NCBI RefSeq assembly: GCF_026339935.1
Contig: NZ_JAPEPX010000001.1
Location: 1-64,000 of the forward strand
Reading direction: 5' to 3'
Length of the DNA: 64,000 nucleotides
Source: Streptomyces sp. NBC_01551
GTDB lineage: Bacteria > Actinomycetota > Actinomycetes > Streptomycetales > Streptomycetaceae
Position 1 is the first letter of the stretch. Each line of letters opens with the position of its first letter. Of this stretch, positions 22,747 through 30,664 are shown piece by piece. The notes below the pieces were generated by a model. That model saw nothing but the letters and a program-made list of their open reading frames with translations, was not told the origin of the DNA and did not search any database. A program made the translations under genes and the position numbers.

Positions 22747-22762
22747 GTGAAAAGCGTTTCAC
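22747..22762. promoter_or_regulatory. 16-bp palindrome GTGAAA-AGCG-TTTCAC
   Basis: Perfect 6-bp half sites around a 4-bp spacer, in the gap between the membrane-protein gene and the thioesterase gene and about 125 bp upstream of the latter. The stem is short and AT-containing with no T tract, so an operator is more likely than a terminator. The binding protein is unknown. Confidence 0.4.
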
Positions 22763-22868
22763 GCCATGCACCCCATTAGGGATATGACGCAATACCACCC
22801 CTGGAGGTTCCACCCGGCGGCGCGGGATCCCGCGCCGGCGCCGGTCCGCCCGCGCCGGCCCCGGCGGT

Positions 22869-23795
22869 TCACGGGGTGAAGCGGAATCCGGCGGAGCCCG
22901 AGCCGCGCCACAGGTAGGTGGTCAACGCGGCCCCGGTGACCCGTTCTTCCGCCGGGGTCGCGGGCAGCGGCCGGCGCAGCGCCCGGTACAGCTCGCCCCG
23001 GTGGACGGCGAACGCCGCCTCCATCACCCCGGTGAACCGGCGGGCCCTGGCCGGCAGTACCCCTACGTGCGCGACCAGGACCACGGCCAGCCCGGCCGGC
23101 ACGGCCCACCAGGTGAACGGGCGCATCGCCACGGCGAAGACGGCACCCCAGACCATGGCCGCGACCGCCCGGTCCAGGGCCGCCCGCGTCTCCCCCGCCT
23201 CCCGCACCAGCGGCTCCGGCAGCAGCCGCGACAGGCCGGGCCAGACGACGGCGGGGTCGAGCCCGTACCGGTCGGCGATGCGCCGCTCCGAGGCCCGCAC
23301 CAGGTTGCCCAGCCGGGTGGGCGTCGCGTACGCGGCGACGTGCGGACGCCGGCGGCGGTCGCGCTCCAGCCGCTGGTACGCCGTGAGATCGGCCGGGCCG
23401 GCGCCGGGGCGGGTCATCCGCAGGTACGCCTGCTGCCACTCGGCCTGGGTACGTGCCGCCGCACGGGCGGCGGCCTCGGAGCGCCGCACCCCGAGCCGGC
23501 CGATCCGCCACAGCGGCCCGCCGCCCTGGAGGAACCTCAGCAGCGGGCCGGCGAGCGCGAGGACGGCGAGCCCGCATCCGGCCAGGCCGAGCAGGGCGGC
23601 GAGGACCAGCACCACCGTGACCGGGGTTCCGGCCTTTTCCAGCCACGCGGCGGCGGCGCGCACCCGGTGCAGGTCGCCGTCGGACCACACCACCGCCGAC
23701 AGGCAGCACAGCCCGAAGACCAGCGGCTGGAGCGCCAGGGCCAGCCACCGTTCGAGCATCCGGCCGCCCAACACGCTCAGGACCTGTTCGAGCAC
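22869..23795 (-). CDS. Membrane protein of the CHAT operon, function unknown
   Basis: A 308-residue protein with hydrophobic segments near residues 18-38, 58-85 and 215-250, separated by a long Arg-rich cytoplasmic stretch (RTQAEWQQAYLRMTRPGAG, YQRLERDRRRRPHVAAYATP). I do not recognise a family. GTG 23795 follows GGGAGGAGAAC, an excellent ribosome site. It lies only 31 bp after the small Cys-containing protein gene, which itself overlaps the CHAT gene, so the three form one operon. As the only membrane component it could be the effector or the target of the protease; that is a guess from context. Confidence 0.75.
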   Translation of the reverse strand: MLEQVLSVLGGRMLERWLALALQPLVFGLCCLSAVVWSDGDLHRVRAAAAWLEKAGTPVTVVLVLAALLGLAGCGLAVLALAGPLLRFLQGGGPLWRIGRLGVRRSEAAARAAARTQAEWQQAYLRMTRPGAGPADLTAYQRLERDRRRRPHVAAYATPTRLGNLVRASERRIADRYGLDPAVVWPGLSRLLPEPLVREAGETRAALDRAVAAMVWGAVFAVAMRPFTWWAVPAGLAVVLVAHVGVLPARARRFTGVMEAAFAVHRGELYRALRRPLPATPAEERVTGAALTTYLWRGSGSAGFRFTP

Positions 23796-23826
23796 GTTCT
23801 CCTCCCGCCTCTCGTCGGCGACCGGA

Positions 23827-24252
23827 TCAGGGGACGGGCACGAGCGGGGGATGGCCCGGGGTGGCGCACGGCGGTACGGGCGTGCCCAGCTCGGGGCTGA
23901 ACCAGCGGAAGTCGCCGCGCGGGCACACCCACTGCGACTCCGCCTCGACGAACCCGGCGTCCCCGAGCGCCTCCCCGCCCCGGGCGTCGTCCTCCGGTTC
24001 CTCCTCCGCCCGGTCGTAGGGGGGCCGGTAGCGCGGGGCGTCGGCCAGCACCGCCGCCAGGTAGTCCCCGGTGGCGGGCGAACGCCCGAACAGGGTCAGC
24101 AGGCGCGCCGCGCCGGCCTCGCTCGGCGGGTCCGCGAGCGCCTGCGCGAACTCGCGATCGCGCTCGGCGGCCACGCGCGGGCCCACCAGCCGTTCCAGAT
24201 GGGGGCGGACCGACCTCGCGGCCTGGTAGACGCCCTCCGTGTCCACGCTCAT
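23827..24252 (-). CDS. Small protein with Cys-containing ribbon-like tail, CHAT-associated
   Basis: 141 residues. The N-terminal 75 are helical and charged (YQAARSVRPHLERLVGPRV). The C-terminus (WVCPRGDFRWFSPELGTP, then PPCATPGH) resembles a degenerate zinc-ribbon tail of the kind seen on small proteins in actinobacterial conflict loci. Start ATG 24252 overlaps the CHAT stop codon (ATGA, 4 bp), so the two are translationally coupled. No catalytic motif is visible. It may be an adaptor or substrate of the protease; this rests only on gene coupling. Confidence 0.72.
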   Translation of the reverse strand: MSVDTEGVYQAARSVRPHLERLVGPRVAAERDREFAQALADPPSEAGAARLLTLFGRSPATGDYLAAVLADAPRYRPPYDRAEEEPEDDARGGEALGDAGFVEAESQWVCPRGDFRWFSPELGTPVPPCATPGHPPLVPVP

Positions 24253-27200
24253 GACGACTCCTCTCGCACGCCGGTCGGGCCGGCGCCCCCGACGTGCAGA
24301 TGGGTGGCCCAGACCGAGGGTTCCTCGGCCCACAGGCCGCGCAGGCGCAGCACGGCCTCGTGCAGGGCGCCGGCGGCGGCCTCCGGGCCCCGCTCGGCGA
24401 CGGCCCGGTGGACGGATTCCACGACGTCGCGCCCGCGCCGGCCGCGCAGCCGCCACAGCGTGCCGACGACCTGGTGGAACCCGGCGAGGCGGAACGCGGA
24501 GGTCAGGTGGAGGGCCTCGTCCGGGTTGCGGAAGCCGGGCGCGGCGGTGGAGCAGGCCGCGAGGAAGGCGAACTCGGCGTCGGTGAGCCGCAGTGCGGAG
24601 ATCGCGGGTACGTCGAGGGGGTGCTCGGCGTGGTCCGCCAGGCGCAGCGCACCGGCCCCCGGGTCCATCGGGTCCGTGTCCGCATGACAGGCGAAGTGGG
24701 CGCGGCGGGCGGTCCTCAGCGCGGCGAGCACCCGGTCGCGGGTGGCGTCGGGGCCGATCAGCCGGTCGACGGGGCCGGGGGCGAGAGCGGCCACGGCCTC
24801 CGCCTCGGCGAGGGTGTTGGGTGCGGCGGAGCCGGCCTCGGCGCCGCTCGCGGTGGCGGTGGCGACGACGAGGGTGCGGCCGGGGCCCGTGGCCGTCCGG
24901 TCCGGACCGTCGCCGCGGAGCAGGGCGTCGATGGTCGGGGTGTACGAGGAGACGACCCGGTCGGGGACGGTGAGCGGTACGTCGTCGAACCGGGTGTTGT
25001 GGCGGCCGGCGGCGTGCAGGGGGAGGGCGGTCAGGAGGCCGGCCGGGCACCACCACACGCGGGGGCGGTCGGCGGCCGGGCCCTCGGCGCGGGTGGTGTG
25101 TCCGAGCCGGTCGAGGACGGGGCCGGTGACGGTGTCCCAGAGGGCGACGAGTACGGCGCTCACGGCGCGTTCGGCGGCGGTGCGGGCGGCCCGGCCGGCG
25201 CCGGGCGCGGCCAGGGCGTCGAGGGCCTCCATGAGGGCGGCGCTCTGCTCCGCCGCGAAGGCGGGGGTGAGTCCGGGCAGCGGCACGGCCTCCGGTTGCC
25301 GGGCGGCACGCAGCAGGACGGCGTCGGAGCGGAACCTCGACACGTTGACGATGACGATCGCCCCGGTGGGTCCGGCCGCCGCCGTCAGGGCGTGGAGGTC
25401 GGGCGGGGCGAGGAAGCCGGGGAGGCCGGCCTCGGTGCGGATCCGCGTGACGAGCCGGTCGAGTTCGGCCTCCGCCCGGCGGCGGCCCTCGACGCCCGCG
25501 GTGGCGGCGGGGGCCGCCGGCTCGGGCTCCGGCTCGCGGCGGGCCAGGCTGTCGTGGGACGTCTCCGGCTCGGTCAGGGCCTGTTGGAGGGCCCGTAACC
25601 GCGCGGCGAGGGCGGGGTCGGCCGCTTCCAGGTCGGTGAGGTCGCCGCGGGCGTCGAGGGCCTGACGCATGATCACGCCGCGGCCGCGTTCGAAGAGGCG
25701 TACGCCGTCCGCGACACGGTCGGCGGCCAGGCAGCAGGCCAGGGCGGTGGAGGCCATGCCGCCGAGCGCGGTGAGCCGGTGTTCCCGGTCGGCGCGGCGC
25801 AGCGCCGCGGGGGCGACCCGTACCAGACGCTCGACGGCCTCGGAGTAGGCGTCGGCGGCGGCGTCCCAGTCACCGGCGAGGGCGGCGTTCATGCCCAGCG
25901 CGGCGGCGGCCGCCGCGGCCACGGCCGGACCGGCGCTGTGATGCCCGGCGGCCTGCCGGTATGCGGCCGCGGCCAGCGCACGGTCCCCGGCCCCGTCGGC
26001 CGCAGCCGGACCGGCGCCCGCCGCGTGGGCTCCAGCCGGATCGACTCCCACCGCGTCAGCTCCAGCCGGGCCGGCGCTCGCCGCGGCCGCTCCAGCCGGA
26101 TCGACTCCCACCGCGTCAGCTCCAGCCGGGCCGGCGCTCGCCGCGTCGGCTCCCGCCGGATCGACTCCCGCCGCGTCCGCCCCCGCCAGGCCGGCTTCCG
26201 CCGCGTCGGCGCGCAGGCGGTGGGCATTGCCCACGGCGTTGAGGGTCACCGCGTACAGGGCGGAGTCGGGTGCGCAGGCGGCGACGGCCCGGCGGGCCGC
26301 GTCCAGGGCCTCGCCCGCGTCCAGGGCCTCGCCCGCGTCCTCGGCCGAGCCGGTGCGTTCGGCGCGGGCCAGCAGCGTGTTGCAGCGGGCGAGGTGCGCG
26401 ACCGTACGGGCCTGCACGCCGGCTGTACCGAGGGCGACGGCGCTCTCCAGGGCCTCGACGGCGGTGTCGGCGGCGGCGAGGGCTGCGCGTACGTCCTCGG
26501 GGTCACCGCTCGCCTCGGCCCGGAGCTGGAGGACCCGGCTGTGATTGGCCAGGGCCACGGGACGGTCCGGGCTGCGCGGGTCGAGGACCTGGATCCCGAG
26601 GTCGGACGCGTTCGCCCCCGCGTCGAGGTCGGCCCGGTCCCCGGTGCGGCCGTACCGGGTGAGGCGCGCGAGCGCGAGGTAGGCGAGGCACCGCCCGGCG
26701 GTGGCCCGGCTGGTGACGGGCAGTGCGACGGCCCGCTCGCAGACGCTGACCTGCTCGTCGAGGTCCTCGCGGTGGCCGAGCGCCTCGAAGCGCAGCCGCA
26801 GCGCGTTGCCGAGCCCGGCCAGCGCCTCGGGCAGGTACGGGTGGTCCTGGTCGTCGAGGAGGAGGACCGCCTCCCGGTAGCGCCGGACCGCCTCTTCCAG
26901 GTCGGCCGGGGAGCCGGTCCACTCGGCGCGGATCCGCCGGGCGAGGGCCAGGTTCCCGCGCATCGTGCCGCGTTCCTCGTCCTCCTCGTCCATGGCGGCG
27001 ACGACCTCCTCCCAGACCTCGATCGCCTCGTCCAGATCCCGGGCGGGGCCGCCGACGCGCAGTCCCAGAAGCAGGGCGTGCCCGTGGGTGATGCGCACCC
27101 GGTCCCGGAACGGGTCGTCGGCGGCGACGGCCCCGTTCGCCTCGCGGGAGCGTGCGACCAGCTCCGTCACGTCGGCGGGGTTCCCGAACCAGTCGGCGCG

Positions 27201-27731
27201 CACGCCGAGGAACTGCGCGAGGACGGCCAGGTGACCCGCGCGGCTGTGACACTCCCAGTGCTCGTCGGCCACGAGGGTCCGGGCGAGGGTGATCGCCTCG
27301 TCCACCATCCGCTCGGCGGGCCCGCCACCGCGCCGGGCGCGCTCCATCAGGGCCCGGGCGAGACCGCACGCGGGCGCGTACGTGGTGAAGTACCGGGCGG
27401 GACTGGGCCCGATCCGCTCCGGTGCGCGCAACCACACGGCGCCGAGCCGGAATTCGAGTCCTTCCAGGTCCTCGGCGTCCTGCCCGGCGGGCAGTAACCG
27501 GTACCGGATCCAGTGGACGTTGCCGGCGACCCGCGAGGCCTCGAGGTCGTCGAACGGGAAGGGCACGCACTCGTCCACCACGGCCAGCGCCCCCACCACG
27601 ACCGGGTCGATCACGTGCCGGGGGTTGCGCCCCGGGTCGGCGAGAAGGGCGTTGGTCCGCGCGTCGAGCAGCTTCACCGCCCGCTTCAGCCGCGGGTCCC
27701 CACCCTTGCGCGCACGTAGCCCCCACACCAT
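24249..27731 (-). CDS. CHAT-domain caspase-like protease with TPR region
   Basis: 1160 residues. An N-terminal helical region with TPR-like repeats (GNLALARRIRAEWTGSPADL, LPEALAGLGNALRLRFEAL, RCLAYLALARLTRYGRTGD) is followed by an Ala/Gly/Pro repeat linker and a C-terminal CHAT (separase/caspase-like) domain. The catalytic dyad is visible: His about 1016 in AHFACHADTD and Cys about 1060 in FLAACSTAAP. CHAT-TPR proteases in bacteria are known from defence and programmed-death systems (for example those cleaving gasdermins or the TPR-CHAT partner of type III-E CRISPR). Here it heads a three-gene operon with no gasdermin or CRISPR element in view. ATG 27731 follows an AGGGGG-type ribosome site. 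Confidence 0.9.
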   Translation of the reverse strand: MVWGLRARKGGDPRLKRAVKLLDARTNALLADPGRNPRHVIDPVVVGALAVVDECVPFPFDDLEASRVAGNVHWIRYRLLPAGQDAEDLEGLEFRLGAVWLRAPERIGPSPARYFTTYAPACGLARALMERARRGGGPAERMVDEAITLARTLVADEHWECHSRAGHLAVLAQFLGVRADWFGNPADVTELVARSREANGAVAADDPFRDRVRITHGHALLLGLRVGGPARDLDEAIEVWEEVVAAMDEEDEERGTMRGNLALARRIRAEWTGSPADLEEAVRRYREAVLLLDDQDHPYLPEALAGLGNALRLRFEALGHREDLDEQVSVCERAVALPVTSRATAGRCLAYLALARLTRYGRTGDRADLDAGANASDLGIQVLDPRSPDRPVALANHSRVLQLRAEASGDPEDVRAALAAADTAVEALESAVALGTAGVQARTVAHLARCNTLLARAERTGSAEDAGEALDAGEALDAARRAVAACAPDSALYAVTLNAVGNAHRLRADAAEAGLAGADAAGVDPAGADAASAGPAGADAVGVDPAGAAAASAGPAGADAVGVDPAGAHAAGAGPAAADGAGDRALAAAAYRQAAGHHSAGPAVAAAAAAALGMNAALAGDWDAAADAYSEAVERLVRVAPAALRRADREHRLTALGGMASTALACCLAADRVADGVRLFERGRGVIMRQALDARGDLTDLEAADPALAARLRALQQALTEPETSHDSLARREPEPEPAAPAATAGVEGRRRAEAELDRLVTRIRTEAGLPGFLAPPDLHALTAAAGPTGAIVIVNVSRFRSDAVLLRAARQPEAVPLPGLTPAFAAEQSAALMEALDALAAPGAGRAARTAAERAVSAVLVALWDTVTGPVLDRLGHTTRAEGPAADRPRVWWCPAGLLTALPLHAAGRHNTRFDDVPLTVPDRVVSSYTPTIDALLRGDGPDRTATGPGRTLVVATATASGAEAGSAAPNTLAEAEAVAALAPGPVDRLIGPDATRDRVLAALRTARRAHFACHADTDPMDPGAGALRLADHAEHPLDVPAISALRLTDAEFAFLAACSTAAPGFRNPDEALHLTSAFRLAGFHQVVGTLWRLRGRRGRDVVESVHRAVAERGPEAAAGALHEAVLRLRGLWAEEPSVWATHLHVGGAGPTGVREESS
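26029..26208. repeat. Three tandem 60-bp repeats inside the CHAT gene
   Basis: Copies at 26029-26088, 26089-26148 and 26149-26208. The first two differ only at their last bases; the third is more diverged. Each encodes 20 Ala/Gly/Val/Asp/Pro residues (core GADAVGVDPAGA) in the linker between the TPR region and the CHAT domain. A smaller 18-bp duplication lies at about 26299-26336. Confidence 0.88.
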
Positions 27732-27794
27732 CCGAGCCCCCTGTCCCCGCGCTCTTCCTGCCCCGCCGCGGGGCCCCACAACCATGCCTCCGGC

Positions 27795-28627
27795 ATGCCC
27801 GGTGTGGTTGGGTACCCGTATGGGTCTCGTGTGTGTGGCGCCGGAGTCCGGGAGCGGGTCACCGCGGAGAACCTCGCCGCCCGGCAAGGGCGGGACGCCA
27901 CGACCCGGCCCAGGCCCACGGCGGAGGAGCTGCGTGACGGCGGCCGTGTCGAGGTGGCGGAGTTGCGGGTGCCGGGACTTGCGGGCGGAGGGGACGGCAC
28001 GCTCGTGAGCGCCCGGCCGGCCGGGCTCGCGGGGCCGCTGCCCCTGCTGTACTACATGCACGGCGGCGCCATGATCATGGGCAACGCCTGGTCGGTGCTC
28101 CCGCGGATCCTCCGCGAGTGGGCGCTCCCGCTGGGCATCGCCGTCATCTCGGTCGAGTACCGGACGGCGCCGCGCACGCGCTACCCGGGGCCGCTGGAGG
28201 ACTGCTACGCGGGACTCGTCCGGGCGGCCGGGCACGCGGCCGAGCCGGACGTCGACGCGGACCGCATCGTCATCGGGGGCAAGAGCGCCGGCGGCGGGCT
28301 CGCCGCGGCCCTCGCCCTGCCGGCCTACGCCGCCCCCGCCCGCGCCGCGGACCTGTCCGGACTTCCTCCGGCCTACGTCGAGGTCGGGTCGGGTCGGGTC
28401 GGGTCGGGTCGGCCGAGATCTACCGGGACGAGGACGTGGCCTACGCGAACGCCATCTGGCAGGCCGGCGGCCAGGCCGAACTGCACGTGTGGCTCGGCGC
28501 CTACCACGGCTTCGACGGCATCGCACCCCGGGCGGCCCTCATCCGGGACGCCCGCGACGCCCGCACCCGCTGGCTCCGGCGCCTCCTCGCCGGCCGCGGT
28601 GGCGCCGCCGTCAGGGCTGGATCATGA
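27795..28627 (+). pseudogene. Broken alpha/beta hydrolase (HSL/acetyl-esterase type)
   Basis: Remnant of a lipase/esterase. The first frame has the oxyanion motif HGG (MHGGAMIMG) and nucleophile GKSAGG, up to the catalytic-Asp region LPPAYVEVGS. Then a GGTCG repeat shifts the frame, and the C-terminus (AEIYRDEDVAYANAIWQAGG, catalytic His in YHGFD) continues in another frame to the stop at 28627. In addition, about 60 residues normally found between GGLAAALAL and PYAAPARA are missing and the N-terminus is short. Two independent lesions make a functional product unlikely. It converges on and overlaps the alcohol dehydrogenase end by 17 bp. Confidence 0.85.
28382..28411. repeat. GGTCG x 6 pentanucleotide array
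   Basis: Six perfect GGTCG units. Reading EVGSAEIYRDED straight through would need two units (gaggtcgggtcggccgag), so four extra units add 20 bp and shift the frame inside the hydrolase. Confidence 0.9.
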
Positions 28628-29645
28628 CTTTCAGCGCCTGCCGGTCGGCCATCGCCCGGTACCCGGCGGGAACGTCGTCGAGGCTGACGGTGCGGTCGAA
28701 GACGCGCCCGGGTTCGACCTTCCCTTCGAGGACGTCGGGCAGCAGTTCCTCGATGTAGGCGCGGGCCGGGGCGACGCCGCCGGTGAGGGTGATGTTGCGC
28801 AGGAACACCGGGAAGTCCATCGGCACCTCCGGGTACTGCGGGGCGCCGACCCGGCTGATGGTGCCGCCGGCCCGCACCACGCCGAGGGCGGTCTCGATGG
28901 CGGGCCTGAGGCCGACGCATTCCAGGACGGTGTGGGTGCCGTCCCCCGCGGTCAGCTCGCGGACCTTCTCGACGCCTTCCTCACCGCGTTCGGCGACCAC
29001 CTCGGTGGCGCCGAAGTCGCGGCCGAGATCGGTGCGGTCCTCGTGCCGGCCCATCAGGATGATCCGCTCGGCGCCGAGCCGCCTGGCGGCGAGCACCGCG
29101 GACAGGCCGACGGCGCCGTCCCCGATCACCGTGACCGTCGTACGCGGGCCGACCCCGGCCCTGACCGCGCAGTGGTGGCCGGTGGGGAACACGTCCGAGA
29201 GCGTGAGCAGCGACGGGAGCAGGGCGGAGTCCTCGCCGACGGGCAGCTTGACCAGGGTGCCCTGCGCCTGCGGGACGCGTACGGCCTCGCCCTGGCCCCC
29301 GTCGACACCTTCCGCGCCCCACCAGCCGCCGTGGCGGCACGAGGTGTGGAGGCCCTCGCGGCAGAAGTCGCAGGTGTTGTCGGCCCACACGAAGGGGGCC
29401 ACCACCACGTCGCCGCGCTTGAGAGCGCTCACCTCGGTGCCGGTCTCCTCGACGACGCCGAGGAACTCGTGGCCGATCCGGTCGCCGCGGTCCGCGGCGG
29501 GTTTGGCACCGTACGGCCACAGGTCGCTGCCGCACACGCAGGAGCGCAGGACGCGCACCACGGCGTCGGTGGGCTCGTGGACGGCGGGATCGGGCACGTT
29601 CTCGACGCGTACGTCGCCGGCGCCGTAGATCAGGGTCGCTCGCAT
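28611..29645 (-). CDS. Zinc-dependent alcohol dehydrogenase (MDR superfamily)
   Basis: 344 residues, the usual length for medium-chain dehydrogenases. Catalytic zinc ligands in CGSD (about residue 38) and GHE (about residue 59); structural zinc site with Cys residues in NTCDFCREGLHTSC, a four-Cys lobe that looks reduced; NAD(P)-binding loop GDGAVGLSAVLAA. Closest in feel to the threonine-dehydrogenase-like or IMP-dehydrogenase-neighbour group annotated generically in Streptomyces. The substrate cannot be predicted. It is a single gene transcribed away from the downstream two-component system. Confidence 0.92.
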   Translation of the reverse strand: MRATLIYGAGDVRVENVPDPAVHEPTDAVVRVLRSCVCGSDLWPYGAKPAADRGDRIGHEFLGVVEETGTEVSALKRGDVVVAPFVWADNTCDFCREGLHTSCRHGGWWGAEGVDGGQGEAVRVPQAQGTLVKLPVGEDSALLPSLLTLSDVFPTGHHCAVRAGVGPRTTVTVIGDGAVGLSAVLAARRLGAERIILMGRHEDRTDLGRDFGATEVVAERGEEGVEKVRELTAGDGTHTVLECVGLRPAIETALGVVRAGGTISRVGAPQYPEVPMDFPVFLRNITLTGGVAPARAYIEELLPDVLEGKVEPGRVFDRTVSLDDVPAGYRAMADRQALKVMIQP

Positions 29646-29909
29646 GACGGGTCGCCTTTCGATCGCTTCCCTTCCACCGTCGCGCCTGCCGGGACCGCCC
29701 GCCAGACGGACGCTTCGGGGGCGGCGAGCGGCGGTTTTGTATCCGTCGGGTATCAGCCGGCGCTCCGTTGCCCGTCGAAGCGTCCACCGGACCGTGCGAC
29801 GCCGTCGCCGCGCCCGGTGCCTGCCGTATCGTTCCCTTGTTCCCCGGCTCGGCTGTTCCCCGGCTCGGCCCTTGTCCCCCACCGGTCCGTCCGTACAGGA
29901 GCCGTCCCC

Positions 29910-30659
29910 GTGTCCTCGTCCGCCCCCGCCCCGGCCTCCGCGCGTCCCGTACGCGTGCTGCTGGTGGAGGACGACGATCTGATGCGCCGGTCCTTCACCG
30001 TGGCCCTCGACCGCTATGGCTACCGGATGACGGCCGCGGCCGACGGGCTCGCGGGGCTGGAGCTCTTCCGCGACGGGGCCTTCGACCTGCTGGTCCTGGA
30101 CGTGATGCTGCCCGGCCTGGACGGGATCGGCCTGTGCCGCAGGGTCCGGGAGACCAGCCTGGTGCCGATCCTGATGATGTCCGCGCGCGGCGACGGGCTC
30201 GATGTCGTCGCCGGTCTGGAGGCCGGGGCGGACGACTACGTGGTCAAGCCCGTGGACACCTACGTGCTCGTGGCGCGCATCCGCTCGCTGCTGCGACGGG
30301 CCACCTACGCGCCCGTCGCCGCGGCGGGGCCCGAGCACGCCACGGCCGGGGGGTCGGGGGCGCCCTCCGACGGCGAGCGGCTGGTGTTCGGGGACCTGAC
30401 CATCGACACGGACGGCCTGGAGGTGTTCGTGGCCGGAAACCCGGTGGCGCTCACCCCGACCGAGCTGAAGCTGCTGCTGGAGTTCGCCGCGCACCCGGGC
30501 GTCGTGCTGGAGCGGCACACCCTGCTGCGCAACGTCTGGGAGTACGGCTGGGACGGCGACAGCCGGGTCGTGGACCTGTGCGTGCAGCGGCTTCGCAGGA
30601 AACTGGGCCGGGACCGGATCGAGACGGTCCGCGGCTTCGGCTACAAGTTCAGGCGCTGA
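29910..30659 (+). CDS. OmpR/PhoB-type response regulator
   Basis: 249 residues. Receiver domain: LLVEDDDLMR acidic pocket, phospho-Asp in LLVLDVMLPGLDG, Thr/Ser-equivalent in MMSARG, Lys in YVVKPVD. C-terminal winged helix: LTPTELKLLLEFAAHPG, recognition helix DSRVVDLCVQRLRRKLG and the wing VRGFGYKF. GTG 29910 follows AGGAG at good spacing. The kinase gene starts 5 bp after the stop, and an ABC exporter follows, so this pair probably controls the exporter in response to envelope or drug stress. Confidence 0.95.
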   Translation: MSSSAPAPASARPVRVLLVEDDDLMRRSFTVALDRYGYRMTAAADGLAGLELFRDGAFDLLVLDVMLPGLDGIGLCRRVRETSLVPILMMSARGDGLDVVAGLEAGADDYVVKPVDTYVLVARIRSLLRRATYAPVAAAGPEHATAGGSGAPSDGERLVFGDLTIDTDGLEVFVAGNPVALTPTELKLLLEFAAHPGVVLERHTLLRNVWEYGWDGDSRVVDLCVQRLRRKLGRDRIETVRGFGYKFRR

Positions 30660-30664
30660 GGCCG

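Noticed and set aside
22869..27731. CHAT operon as the TPR-CHAT of a type III-E CRISPR system or a gasdermin system
   Set aside because: No Cas gene or CRISPR array is present, and the membrane protein has multiple helices without recognisable gasdermin features.
28382..28411. GGTCG array as a phase-variation switch
   Set aside because: The same gene also has a large internal deletion and a short N-terminus, so changing repeat number would not restore a complete enzyme.
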